A stretch of 64,000 nucleotides of DNA. It comes from Cololabis saira (Eukaryota; Chordata; Actinopteri; Beloniformes; Belonidae). Each line of letters opens with the position of its first letter. Positions within the stretch are counted from its first letter, which is position 1. The notes beneath the pieces are model-generated. The model did no database searches and was not told the origin of the DNA. It was given only the letters and a program-made list of their open reading frames with translations. This document shows, one piece after another, positions 1 to 13,856 of the stretch. Location of the stretch: NCBI RefSeq assembly GCF_033807715.1, contig NC_084591.1:27810090-27874089 (forward strand). The letters run 5' to 3'. The translations under genes were made by a program, and so were the position numbers.

Positions 1-971
1 ACAATCCTCGTAGTTTTGAGGATTGAAAGACTGGTAACTAAAGAGAAGATATTTTTGATAATAATGGGTATGCAAAATCTCTGCTGGGGAAACATGTATA
101 CAAAAGTTGAAAAAAAAAAACGAGTTTCGGCAACTTCACTGGTAAATTTCTACAAATTAACAGCAATACGTTAAAAGTGTGTATTGTCACAGAGTCACTT
201 TTTTGTTTAAAACGACTAAAGCTAGTGCATCATGCATGCTGGGACTGTAAGGCACATTCTCTTTTGATTCAGAGCCTCACCTCCAGTTATGACAACGGTT
301 AGACGTGTTCAAACAAGCATTTCAAAGCTGAAGAACCAGTGGGGAAAACATTTAGAGGTTTCTTTACATTTCTGTAGGGCAAGGCTTTAGCTTTTGTGTG
401 AGAGAATTGTTTGGGGGGGGAAAAAAATTGAGACTTTTAATTTTAAAGACATGAATTGAAGCATGATTGAATGATACATTATAATTATATCGTCAAGAAA
501 AGCTGAGCCAACAACAAAAAGACAAGAGGATATGAACAATGGCTGTAGGAAGACATTCAGTCATGAAGATTACGGCTACTGTTGCCAAACTATCATTCCT
601 AAACCACTCTTCCCTCTAATTATTGCCTCACAACAGACATTCCCCTCTTATTCTGTCTTCATCTGTTCTGTTCACACATTACTCTATCCTTTTCTCAGGT
701 TGATTTTGTCACCTCACTCCATCATTATATACTCTGGTCAAAAGAAAGAAAAAAAAAGGTTTTCCCTCCATCTCATCAAACACAACTGGTGGAGCCAACA
801 TTGGGGATGAAGACAAGAACAAGTTCCACAGTCTATTACAGCACAGACACGCTAGTCTAGTCTATGGACTCTGTGGAGCTATGTTCAGTCCTTGTAAATG
901 GGTTAAGGCAAGTAGTGTGAGAGAAAGATAAGACGGAGATGGTTGTGTGTGTGTAAATACATGTGCAGCAC
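1..971. other. Non-coding stretch
   Basis: AT-rich unique-looking sequence. The 92-codon frame at 532-810 has no splice or start support. Confidence 0.6.
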
Positions 972-979
972 ATCTACAC

Positions 980-1536
<557 letters not shown>

Positions 1537-1544
1537 ATCTACAC

Positions 1545-4500
1545 ACACAAAAGTGTGTGTAGCCCCATGCCAAAAAGGAGCACATTTACCTGCTGCTCTT
1601 TCATGTTTAAAACTAAATGTGTAACACATGAGACTGGAGATGGATCATTCCGATGCCCGAGCAGTGGTTCTTGGTGTGGGTCCAGCAGCAAAACGCTTGG
1701 GCAAGAGGTGAGAGATCAGAACAGCACTCTTTGCCTGGAGCTAATTATAGCACCAGCCTTCTTGGCCAGGACTGCTAAGAAAACTAAAAACTGCAGGGAT
1801 GGAGGAGTGTGGGAGGACATACTAGGAATCTGGTTTAGTATGTTAAAAGCAGCTTAATCACTTACTGCGTAAGCAGACTAAAGAGTGAGGTGGAGAGGGA
1901 ATACAAGGATCCATAACCAGATGTGAGGGTGTTTGAAATTTGGACCTGGGTTTTAATTTTAAATGGACCAGTTATTAAAAGCAAATTACATTTTTTAGTG
2001 CCAACATATTAAACTACAGCACAGGATACCTAAAATGCAACATTTTCACATAATATACTCTAATATAATCCTGTTACCAGCTGGTCTAATACATATCATA
2101 ATATGGTTTGTATAAAGAGCTTTGCTATTCATTACAGTGTAATTGTCCAGTTAAAGTTGTTACTAGGAATCTTGAGAAAACAGTGTGCTGCTGTAATGGA
2201 AATCCCATGCTCAGGGAACTTTCCATTAATTTGCCTCAAAGTATTGGAACCATGCGGTCACTTAAAATAGAAGTGGTCCATTCAAGATCACTGGAGCTTG
2301 GCCTTTACAGTTGCTTTGGCGAATCCGGCATGAACATTAGAGCGCAGTAACAATTTAACCAATTAAACGGGCAGTATGGAGTCACACCTGCACGGCTGTT
2401 ATGTGAGCAGGGGGAGACAGATGATGCCAGTGTGCTCTGGAAGTTGGACCTCTTGCACAATGTCTGACGTGGATGGAAACCAGCAAGCCACATACCACTG
2501 TCTGGCAGACAGAGATTTATTGTTTCTTCTCTGCTATAACGTCATGCTCACCTTCCTTCCCTCTATATACAGACATAACATGGCATCACCCTTCAGTTCC
2601 CACTAAACCAGATGTTGTTCCAGAGAACAGATTATTGGCACCATAAATCATAATTAAACACAATCACTTTTTCAAAATCAAACAGGTGACTCTGCTCACC
2701 CGTTTGATAAAAATCTGGATGAAACTAGCAAATGTCACATTTTGATTACTTTATTTTCCATTCTTTAAAAAGCTGCACATTTTTTATAATGACACCATCT
2801 CACGTGCAACCTCCTTGTACTACAATTTACAGACACCTGAGTGAAAGGCTGCCTTTACTGGCTATTTACCTGTAAAGCACCCAACCCTAAAGTGTAGACC
2901 CTGTTTTGAAGGGGCAGTCCATGTTACATGTAAACACATGTTCATATGATGTATTTTATAAGCCAGGCGACTCTACAAAGTAGTTTAAAACATGGTTAAT
3001 CCACTTCAGAACTGATGTGTATAAATTACCTAAATCAAATACTGAAATTGCAAAAACATAAACTAACATTGTTCTCATGGTCTGTTTTTAGTTTTTTTTT
3101 TAAACTAAGTTTTAACTATTATTTTTCCTTATGTGGCTACACCATTTAAAATAAGCGGATGCAATCTGTTCCTGCTTCCAGTAGTAGCATGTTCAGTGTC
3201 AGTGTTCCGGGGGCAACATATTAAGTATAGAAATACTTACTGGAGTTATGCCCAGTAATTATTACTACCTGCCAGGATACATGCCTGCTAACTTTGGAAA
3301 TATTAAAAGGATGGCAATACGCTGTATCCTTCAGGATGTCTTAGCCTACTATTTCTGATGAGGACTACTGTCTAGTAGTAGTTTATTATTTTTGTCTGTT
3401 CCACAGAAAGACAACAAGATTGGGAGTTTTTCCTTCCTTTAGAGCACAAAATATAATATAAAAAACAGTAACAGCAATTTTCAGACAAGTTGAAAACACA
3501 AAAAAAAAAACTCAAAAACAAGGCTGTAAAATGTACAAAAATACTCATCAATACCAAGAAGCTAACCAAACTATTTTAACATTAAAATCTAAACGTTACA
3601 CGCTGATCCAATCATAATATTAAATCATGACTTTAATGCAAAGACCTAACTTTACCAAGACACTCTACATAAGGAAGAGAGAAGTAGAAAAAGGCAGTTT
3701 ATGGAAAGACTGATGTCACTGGTCATACGATTTGTGACGTCTTAACGCTTTATCTGATCTGTTAAAAGAGCATGATAACTAGCGCGTTGACTGATCAGAC
3801 CAGCAGATAAGACGAGGAAAAAAACAAGCTGTATGCAAGAAACAATTTACAAAATTCAAATCATCACAGAACTGACGTCATAACGTGCCAGTCCGGGGTG
3901 TTCCCATGTAAAGTGAAGCTGATATGTTTTGTTTTTTTTTACTTAACTTTAAATTTACACTGGGTAACAACAACAAAATGGACTCAAGAATGTGAAAAAT
4001 GATTCACTTAAGGGGAGAGTATTGGACGAAGCATGTGGACCAGCACCAGTCTCCTCACTACAGATATGGATGGCTGACCTAACAGGTTGAGTCTAAAAGT
4101 CAGCCGATGAATTCCACCTATCAGAGACGAAGAAAAAACAATGATTCCAGTTGAGCAACGTGTGACTCACAACCTTAGCAGATGCCCTTTGGGAGCTCGG
4201 AAACAGCTCCAGCCCGGGGCAGCGAGACTAAAGCACAGGCCAGCCAGAGGTAGGTATTGCACCACATTAGATTCCCCCCCCAAAAAAAAACAAAAAACTG
4301 ATGGTAATAGAAAAATAATGCGAGAGCAGGTGGTATTTTGCTATTTAAGAAGTGTTGGTTTTGCATTCTGGTGTGTGGGAGGGTGTTTAGGTAAGGACTG
4401 AGCCAGTAAAAACTGTGCTGACTAAGGTCTTTGGTACCTGAGGGTTGTCTGCAGGCCCAAATAAAGGTCAGCAGGGCCAAGAGACACACTGAGCCATCCG

Positions 4501-7500
4501 CCACATACCTTAATACCAAGCTCATAAATTATCAAGAGAGTGTGATTTTAGCTAGGGGGTACTGTATTTGCTTGCCATGGCTTGAAAAATATATAAAAAT
4601 GCATAATATGCTACTACTACTCTTCCTTCTTAAAATGAAAACAACCAATCCCGAGAAGTTAATCTTGATCCCAAAAACGATTAATTCCTTTACCTTTTAC
4701 TTCTAAAAAACAATGACTTGTGTGCTGCATAAAACCTGAACTTGTGAGGCCTATATCAAACACCTGTTGTGTCGTGTAAACAAAACTTGACATAAAAAGG
4801 GCATCTTCAAAACTGCCAAGGAAGTCTACAGTCTTAATGAGATTTTGCACTTCTGTATTATATGTGCAGGGCATAAAGTCGCATTGCTTTTACATTAATG
4901 TCCTTGTATTGTAACTGAAAATAGCTGCAATTGTAGAGGTGACAATGAGGATTCATGCCCCTGTTGTTTATTCTTTTTAAACCTCTTCTCTCCCTTCGTT
5001 CATCACTGCATTTCTCTCTTTGCCTGTTTGCTCTCTTTCTCCCTGGCTTCATCTCTCCTTTGTTCTGCATTCCAGAAGGGGATGGGCTGCATGCAAAGAC
5101 ATGCCTTCACTGTGCATGCACAACCTCTCTCAACAAAGAGGCAAAAAGAAGCAAGCGTTACAAGAATAACAACTGAAGGCCAAGATCATGAGTTCTACCA
5201 AGTAACAGTTTAGTGAGACTTGGCTTTTCTTGTTTAGGAGGTTCATACGTGACCTTGATGAGCAAACACAGCAGCAATGCCATTAAGGAAAAATACCTGT
5301 CCATTTAGTTGCCTCAACGTGTATCTGTTTCCATTCAAGCATGTCTAACCCAATGACAAGTCGGGTTAGCTTGGATTTAAAAAGTTGAACCTTTTTTCTG
5401 TGCAAACTTTAAGGCATGCAGGTGATTTCAGTGAGTAGAAAGAAAACAAAGGAGCTCCTGCTCTCACTTGTTCATGGCTGAAGAAGAAGAGGCCTTTGGT
5501 AAATGAGATGAGAAATACCAGACTCATGTCCAGACATTTATAAATCCCCCTCACCATGGATACTACATAGATACATGTCAGCTGGGATGAGCCAAAACAG
5601 AATATGAAGATGAAATGGGAGAGAGAGAAAAAATGATGAGGGAGGAAGTGAGAAAGAGGGGAGTTGGTGATATTAGTTAAGTGGGTTGGGGAGTTAACTG
5701 AGGTCCAGGGAAGTAGAAAAACAGAGCAGAAAAATGTTGAATTAATTAAAAGAAGTGTGGATGATGGAGCAAAAGAATTTGTATCTGGGTGGGAGACTGT
5801 CACAGCATGCCCAGAGCACCCGTTCACTCCTCCCCACATTCCTTACTGGAGGAGAGTCTCTATCCATCTCATATTTAGCACCTTCAGAAGCCAAACACCT
5901 GTCTGTTAAAAGCAAACACACAAAAGAAAAGGTACTAGGTATGCCCCCATAGATTCCTAAGCTACAGTTTAAGGTACAATATAATACAATACCAAGACTA
6001 ACGGTTAAACAATATCAAAATATTAGAGGAAGAAATAAGTAAAAGAATCAAAATCTGTCATTGTTGGGCCAATCCTGGCTAAAATAAACTTTCAGGAAAT
6101 CAGTATTTGACCTAGTTTTAGCACCATGTCACCATTTTGTGAGAATTTAAGATAAAAAAAATGTTGTACAACTAATGAACTTTGATTTTGATTTAAGAGA
6201 TATGTATTGCTCTTTTCTGACCTGTTTCAGGTCAGGTTTTTTTTAGTTTAAACCTTTTGGATTTGGACAAAGAATCCCCCTACGATCTCTACGAACTACC
6301 TTGGACTCAGTTGAACCTCCACAACTGGTGGTAGGATCAACCTTTTTTTTTTAACTGGATGAAGATTACTCTTGTTCCTTGATTCTCTGGACAAAAGGAC
6401 TTTACAAAAAAAAGGAACTCTAAGGAAGAGAACGTTCCAATCTCAGACATTGAGATTTGTGTGTTTACTTTGATTGCGATTTGTTTTATTTTGTGAATTT
6501 CAAATACAAATCATTATTTTCAAACTTAAGTTGTGTCTGTGGTTTTCATAAACATTGGACTCCTCATTGAACCTTTGTTACAACTGCATGTTAGTGCTTT
6601 TGAGGAACTAAGGCAAGGACTGATGCTGATAGATGACCTTACGTTACCATGAGTCAACTATAATTAGCTTTAATATCGGCAAGACATGTGCTCCTTTATT
6701 CTCTCTATACGTCTGTGCTCTCCTCACTCAGGTGATGAGACATTGAGCTGGAGGGAAAAAAAACCCCAACAACTTTGTATCACCAGAGCGTTTATAACTT
6801 AAAGTTCGACAGACGTGAGTACTTCAAGCGTAGTTGTGTGCAGTTATAATTTTCATTCCTGAAGGGAAACTGATAAGTGTTCCCCAAGGATTTAAGTTTT
6901 CCTAAACTTCTAATAAACCTCAGAGAAAAATAAAAAATAAATATCTTTCCCTGGAAAGTGAGCGATAACCATGGTACAGTGACTTGGACCCACACAAGCT
7001 TGCTGATTTCCTCCCCGCTGATAAAATTCAGAACATTTCTGAACCAAACCAAAACATTTACCTGAAGATTACAGCTACAGTGAAACTAAACAGCGCATAG
7101 GAGGGTTTAACTTGTGGGAGGGAAGCATTCCATGCCTTATAAATACAGATATGATTTAAGTGTGAAATCAACACTGCCATCTAGCGGTAAAAACTCGGGA
7201 CAGCGATTCAATTACTTTCCCTCTTCAAAGCAAATCAAGTTAAATGCTTAACCTTTTGGTGACTCGCACGCCAGTGAACTGACACTGAAGATAAACTAGT
7301 TACTTTTGCAACAGAGTAAGAAGAAAACTGGAGGAGTTGTCATCCCTGGAAGTGGCCTCTCAGTGCAGACACTGAAACACGAGGGAGGACCAGGGAAGTT
7401 TCTGATGTAAGGCAGAGGAGGAGACGGATGGATGGAGGAGGTGGTGATGGTTTGGGGGGGTGATGTAGGGTAGGGGTGGTGGGTTTGCGGTCAGACACAG

Positions 7501-8229
7501 GATAATGTTTGCCCAGGAGCACAAGAGGCCGTCTGTGTGTGTGCATCTGCGAGCATGAACGTGTGCGTGAAAGCAGAATGGAAAAACATTGAGGGTGACG
7601 GAGGGAAAAAAGAAAAGCCATCACGGAAAAAGAGGTGACGGCAAGTGAAGGAGGGTAGGGTTGCACCCATGTTTGCAGTTAGTTTTTAGGTGAGCTATGA
7701 TAGGCTAAAGGGTGAATAGACCTTGGAGAGTCTGAAAAGAGACTTGGCTCACTTGGAGTAGCTTTCAGATTTGTGCTCCAAGGCTGCCTTGCCCTGATCC
7801 AGCTCATTAACTCCAAAGTAAGGGCGTTTAGTCACAATTTTCCTATTGAGGGGAATGTGGCTGCATACGACTTATAGCACTTCCAACGAAACGCACACCA
7901 CAGAAAACTGACCTGAATGTACAAAATGTTCCTTTAGTACTAAAACTGAATTGGTGCCGTAGAGTCAAATTAGGCGACAAGAACAAGGCAACAGTGTTGC
8001 ACATTTATCTCTAACTGTATTGAACACAAACAATTTGTTCTGACACCTCGTGTTTAATTTAATTGTGACAACTGAGGAAATACTTTCACAAACTTCTATA
8101 TTTTTACAAAAGTATCTTTTATTGTAAACTGAGGCCAACATTAATTCAAATTTGCTCAGGAGATAATGATTTACCAGCTGATAATGTCAACAAACTGCCC
8201 TGAACATGCCAAAATGCATTAGCATGCTT
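1545..8229. other. Non-coding stretch
   Basis: Intron-like DNA. A fair donor on the minus strand near 3,236 (TCCAGTAAGT) and another near 4,508 (TTAAGGTATGT) lack coding sequence upstream. The segment 6,060-6,590 is T-rich and may be an old repeat; no ends could be fixed. Confidence 0.5.
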
Positions 8230-8660
8230 CCTAACACAACTCTATTTGCAGAGCCCTTTAACACAACAAAACACAAAACACAAGTCTTGTGTTGGGTAAA
8301 AGGCCAGAGCATAAAAATGGGTTTTCAGGCTGGTTTTAAAAATGACGGGGCTTCTCTGATGTGCGGCGGCAAAGTGTTCCAAAGCTGCATCAGCCGATTA
8401 ACATGGATCAGTCCATTTTTATACATATTACATAAGTCTACATTCCCTCGGCTTGTGATAAAAAACACAACAGACACAAGAGATGAAAAGTAGTAATTTG
8501 AGGGACCCCTTTCCCAAAGGAAGTCTCCATTTCCTGAACCGGCAGACAGAGTTAAACTCAGACTGTCTGGCATGTTGGTTTTTTGATTTGTTATTTCAAC
8601 CGAGACCCATGCCTTGCTGCCCTTTAACCCCAAAAACAAAGTTGTTGAAATAGGAATATG
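8230..8660. repeat. Probable interspersed repeat fragment
   Basis: The segment containing gatgtgcggcggcaaagtgttccaaagctg (split: gatgtgcggcggcaaag and tgttccaaagctg) resembles a repeat body seen in many fish genomes. Boundaries are vague and the open frames on both strands are not conserved proteins that I know. Confidence 0.3.
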
Positions 8661-11600
8661 GGAAAAAAGCAAAAAGTCATAGGTCTACATTTTTTTTAAT
8701 AGCTCTTTAGGTTAAATAATTACTGTATCCTAAATGCACTTAAAACAAAACATGTTTTCAAAAACTAAGCAATATTCAAGGCTAATTTAACAGTACCGGT
8801 ATTCAGAATGTAAGAGAAAAATGTTTCCTTAAAAGTCTAAACAAAACGTTTGTACTAGCTCTGTGAATGATGTAGGCCTTTGGCAAAGTACACGTTCTCC
8901 TTTATTGTACCATGTGATTTTTTAAAGCACTCCACGTAAGAGAGTAAGAACATCATGTGTCCTTCAGCCAGAACGCGCCCTGTGCAGTAGTTATCTCTGA
9001 AGAGCATCGCTGGAGTTGTCACAACAGCCTCTGAGGGTCTAGTTGGCTTTGAAAAATGGCCAAGTCACACCTGCTGCTCCGCTTATCAGAGCAGCCACTC
9101 GCTCAAAAACAAGGACATTTTCTGAGAACAGCACAGCCAGTGCCTCTCAGTCCACACATAAACACAGCATCTGGGCTGTTGGTTCAAAAGTACCGTGAAG
9201 CGAGTAAAAACTCTTTATATATACACACACAGACACACACACACACACACACGAACAACTGTAGCACAAATAATAACACAAAGTTCAATTCTGTTCTAGT
9301 CAAAGAGTTGGAAGAATAATAAAGACCAAAGAGAAGGAAAATTCCTGCTTTTTGTGTTTGTTTGTGTTTATTAGAGAATCCTGAGAAAACAAGCAAAAAA
9401 ATGTGGAAACAAAGAAAACAAAGTCCACCTCTCTCATGACTGGACGACATCTCCCCTCCATCTGATATCAGAGGAAACTCAGGTCTATTGTGCTCGTCTG
9501 ATTACCACTCGGAGTGATGAAAGCATAGGAAACAGTCACACCCAGAGGTTTGCACAGAGGTGAGTAAAAGCATGTGATTAAGTGAGGCCAGAAGCTGACC
9601 AAACCAAAAACCAAGCTTGTGGAAGATTTCAGCAAGTCAGTGCTCTTTGTAGAAACTTCCACGCAAGCAAATCCACTTCTGTATGTATTTAAAAACTCTA
9701 ATATGCCTTTAAAAGTAAATCTGTGCTCATCCAACAACTCTCCTGCCCTAAGAAGATCTTTGGAAGGGAGGCAGATTTTTTTTTTTTCTAACCCCCAACA
9801 TTGTCCCTTGTGAATATCCACCCATAACAACACTGCAAACAAACAGCGGTAGCTCAAAAAACACGTCTGTACTCTGCGTTGCAGGGTTTGCTGTGAATAA
9901 CCACCACAGATCCTAACCCAACAACATGCAGCTAAGATTTGTGATTTCCAGGTCATCACAAGTCTCTGGAGGTTAATCGGGAAGAGACAAACCACATGCT
10001 GAATATAGAAGTATGAAGACTAACATGGTGACTGAGTATCATGCTTCCAAGGGTCTGCTTTCATGGGGAAAGGAAATACAACAAATGTTATAGAAATTCC
10101 ACAATAAATCCACACAATTTGCGTCTTGGGAACATTGTAGACTTGACTGCGAAACCAAAGCAAAACCTTTTACCAGAAACCAGTATGAAAGAAACACTGT
10201 TAGTCTGCTAAGAGGCCAAAAATGTACACTCACAATTAGTGTGCAACTCTAACTGTACATATAGCCTGGCTTTATTCCCATTTAAACAAAAATGTTAGAA
10301 TTGTTCTGCCCAAACACCAACAAATTAGCCTCTGATTGACTGAGGAACATTCAAATCATGACTGGGAAGAGGAATTTAAACACCAACATCCATCCTAATT
10401 GGTGATGGTAGAGTTATTAGTGCAGTGTGAATATCTGAAAGAGCACAATAAACAAAGCAATAAATAACTTAATGCAGCTACAACTCATAACAAAGTGAAA
10501 GATTATTTTCAATGAAACTAGATTAAATGTTAATCTTTAATGCCTTCAAGTTCCCAAAGTAAGTATAGTTACACTAAATAATGCTAGCTCAGGATAGGCT
10601 ACCGTCAGCACTCTGCAGCATCCCCTAAACATCGATAAAATATAGCCTCAAAAGGATGTGTGCCTCACACCTGCGTTTGTGAGAAATATGAAATATGAAT
10701 ATCCTGATGGCCATCTATAATTTTAAGGTGTGAAATATGATATTATTAATCGAGTTGCACTTTTAGAGAATGCTTCTTGGTTTTCAGTTTATCCTTGATA
10801 ACACTGTCAAGTTAGATGACAACTGAAGTGAATTAAAAAAAGCCTTCCAGAGGCACTGCAGCACAGAAAACCACAGCACAGCAACGTCAACAAGTGTGTG
10901 AGAGAGCGTGGGGCAGGTTGTAGTTAAAGCAGAAAGGGAAAAAAGAAAATCTTCCGACTCAACACCATTTTCTCCATTCAATTAGGCTATGCCAGACCGG
11001 CCCTCCCTCCTCACACTTAACTGGGATAAACCTGATAAACAGGAAGTGAGGCGGCCAGGCCCTTCCCGTCTCCCTTCAAATGGGCCTCTTGTTCCCAGAG
11101 GTTAAATGGAGAGAACATGGCCTGCTCCGACAACTCCTATGACCACTTTCTATGCCATCTTTAGAGCCTGTACAAAGCCTGTTGTTTTTGGTAGAAAATC
11201 AGTCTAACCCTTTTCCTGCCATATGACCGACCAACAAACTGCACCAAACACAATGAAACCATTAACAACTTGCCAGTGGGGCCACCATGCAGCTGTTACA
11301 AGGTTTTCCATGCTTACAGGGCATCTGCTGCCACACACAGACAACTTTTTATGTGATATTTGTCTGCTACAGCTCGGGCATTTAATACATGCAGGAGTCA
11401 CAGATTATCGTTATCGATCCATTCATCTATTGTCTTGGCTTTTTAAAATGTCAATATTAATCTTGGATGAAAATCTGAAATAAATCCTTGCAGCATTAGG
11501 AAACTTACAAAGAGGCTGTGTTTTTTTTCCCTCTTTTAATTATGCTTTGTGACTGTGTGCTGACTGGGAGGATCTAAATGTGGAGGTGAGGTTAGCACAA

Positions 11601-11749
11601 GGCCATCTTTTTCTCCCCTTGAGCCAGCAGAAAAAGGCTGCTGCTGAAAATACACACACAAATACACACAGTGTCCGTGTTATGTAACTGGTCTTGTGTG
11701 CAAGGTAAGCCCTCTGCAGAGATTTTTAAAGGGGAGGGGGTAGACAAAC
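8661..11749. other. Non-coding stretch
   Basis: Unique-looking sequence. A 175-codon minus-strand frame at 9,468-9,995 is open but Cys/Phe/Leu-rich, without splice signals or a recognisable domain, and is probably chance. Confidence 0.5.
9221..9252. repeat. (CA)n microsatellite
   Basis: CA tract with one interruption (cag). Confidence 0.9.
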
Positions 11750-11909
11750 CTCTTGGATTCACAGTAAACTATCATCTTGACTTCATCGGCATCTTGTGTA
11801 GGGGTCATGGACATCTTTTCCACTATTAGCCAGTTGTCAGCTGAGCTGAGTCCTGTCAGTACTGCTATGGACCGGGGGTTGGAGGTTGATACAACATACC
11901 TTCCCTCAA
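11750..11909 (-). CDS. Candidate internal exon of an unrecognised gene
   Basis: I do not recognise this protein. On the minus strand a pyrimidine-rich acceptor (aatgtttttatttag) is followed by 160 bases open in one frame, ending at AAGAG with donor GTTTGT. The exon enters and leaves with partial codons (2 + 52 codons + 2). The peptide begins E-G-R-Y-V-V-S-T-S-N-P-R-S and includes SSADNWLIVEKMSM and DEVKMIVYCESK. Composition is balanced, not low complexity, and third codon positions vary as in real coding DNA. Alternating hydrophobic residues suggest beta strands. It does not resemble MOB2, although it would lie in the proposed mob2 first intron on the same strand. The donor lacks the usual A at +3. 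It could be an exon of a nested or alternatively started gene, or an old retained fragment. Confidence 0.5.
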
Positions 11910-13227
11910 CTAAATAAAAACATTGCAATTCACCAATGTTTGTGAATCAGTGGAAGAAGAGAACTTCATTTACTAAAGATAATTTCTGAAAATGCCTCTA
12001 TGAAATGCCGAAATGGGCATGTCTCTTATTTTCACATCTGAAAACGTAGAAGTTCCATTAAAAAAATATGTTTGCAAGGCAAGGGGGGTTGCAAATGAAT
12101 AAATAAACAAATCATATTCTAGCCTGGATGGACAATTGACATACTGAGATTTACCCAAGCCTAATGTGAGCTGCTTATATCTAAAAATTATCAAATTTGA
12201 TAGCCACATCAAATTTGTGGGGTCCTGATATCTGACAATACCAGCTCAGCATAGAATTAGAAGCCTCTCATTTTTATCTCCACCTATGATCCCTGCTGAA
12301 ATTTGCCTTGAAATATGCTGTATTTGCCATAGCGTATCTCCGTAACTGATAAGGGACTAGAGATGTCTTTTTGACCTATTGAATTCAAATGATTACCTGC
12401 AGGCCTCAAATCTTTGGCAGTGCTGGAGTATCATCTGGGTTACAGAGTCAACAGAATTAAGCAGTGACTCAAAAGGTTAAGAGAATAAATCTTCAACCAA
12501 TCAAACTTTTTTTTTCCTTTTCTAATAAAAAGGCTGATCGTGGAGGTTTTATGTCTGAGCATTCTTGTGTAGCCACAACGAGAAATTACCTCTTTCGTAC
12601 AGTTGGAAGGAGACAGGAAATAATGTCATGTAACCCCTCCGAGCAAATCCTTTTATTAGACCATGATTTCACGAGATATCTATGCAATAAACACGCTTCC
12701 TTTTTTTCCTTAACCAATTGAGAGTTTCGTCTTGATCCAAATCAGGCTCATATGAGCAGCGAGCAGCCGCAGAAGGAAGGAGTCTGCTGGGCTGAGTGGA
12801 AAGAGCGCTGGTTTGTTGTTGGAGAATGGTGGTCTTGTTGAGCTGCAGGTCTGACCCCTGTGGAAGCAGCCAGGCCTGCCAAAGAGAGCCTAATGAGAGA
12901 CACATGGCAACCAGCAGGGTCTGCTCCGCTAATACAACACAGAGCGATGATACACTTGGAACTATTGTTCCACACCACATATTATCAAATTTACCAACTG
13001 ATCCGCTGAACACACACACATACGCACACACACATACACACACACTCATCATGTGCTGGAGCCTCGAGGTCTAAATGTGCCTGTTTTCCACCAACAAGCC
13101 AATGACTTTTCTTTTGGGTATATTACATCATTTAATTCAGACCAAACGGGAAGCTTCTTATGTTTCGTGCAACAGCTGTGTATGGAGAAGTGATGACCTT
13201 ACTTACATATTTGACATTATTAGAAAC
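11910..13227. other. Non-coding stretch with GC-richer patch
   Basis: Between 12,730 and 12,930 base composition is richer in GC and two minus-strand frames are open together. A good acceptor-like tract (ggctctctttggcag) exists, but the donor is weak and its phase does not fit the 11.8-kb exon. Confidence 0.4.
13010..13046. repeat. Interrupted (CA)n microsatellite
   Basis: CA units broken by tacg and tac. Confidence 0.85.
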
Positions 13228-13708
13228 TTAAAGGAGCTGTATGTAAGAGCAATAATAAAACGAATCATAAAATGACCCCGATATGTCAACAGACATTTAA
13301 AAATCATGTTCATTTCAAATACTTATGTCACTGACAACAGCACTCAAGCCAGAATATTCCAGTTTAAAAAGAGGAGTTGCAGCCCTCAACTGATGTTTAT
13401 GTTGTCATTTTTTGTTTTGGCCTGAAGCTCCACCCTCCACCTATCTCCCAATCACCAAGTCAGTATTGTTTCTGAAGCTCCACCCTCCACCTATCTCCCA
13501 ATCACCAAGTCAGTATTGTTTCGGCATCCGGGTTGCCAGCTCGGCTCTAATTATCGCAGCCATGGCAGCCTACGTTCCTGCTGCATTCTGCAGCCTACCT
13601 GGCAACCTCTGGTCGGGGGGAGGAGGGGGAGGGTACACGCCGCTCAACAATATTTTGAAAGTGACTGCAGTACCAGTTTTGGCCATTTCTTACAGACGGC
13701 TCCTTTAA
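13228..13708. mobile_element. TTAA-flanked MITE with internal 50-bp duplication
   Basis: TTAA at 13,228-13,231 and 13,705-13,708 bounds inverted ends AGGAGCTGTATGTAAGA and (reverse) AGGAGCCGTCTGTAAGA. TTAA duplication fits Kolobok- or piggyBac-type elements. Inside, a 50-base segment beginning tgaagctccaccctccacct is tandemly duplicated (13,423-13,522). No transposase. Confidence 0.65.
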
Positions 13709-13794
13709 GCCAAAACCGAGAGGACTCAACTCAACCTGCGCTAACTGTATCTGGTCTTTTGTGTTGGAGACCCTGGAAATTGAGTTTAAATGTG

Positions 13795-13796
<2 letters not shown>

Positions 13797-13854
<58 letters not shown>
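13797..13854. repeat. (TA)n microsatellite
   Basis: About 29 uninterrupted TA units, 90 bases right of the TTAA element. Confidence 0.95.

Positions 13855-13856
<2 letters not shown>

Noticed and set aside
6060..6590. Possible LTR ending in gttaca
   Set aside because: No matching TG start and no target duplication could be found.
9468..9995. 175-codon minus-strand open frame
   Set aside because: No recognisable domain, Cys/Phe/Leu-heavy composition and no splice sites; probably chance.
12730..12930. Possible minus-strand exon with good acceptor
   Set aside because: Weak GTTAAG donor, two frames open at once and a phase that does not join the 11.8-kb exon.
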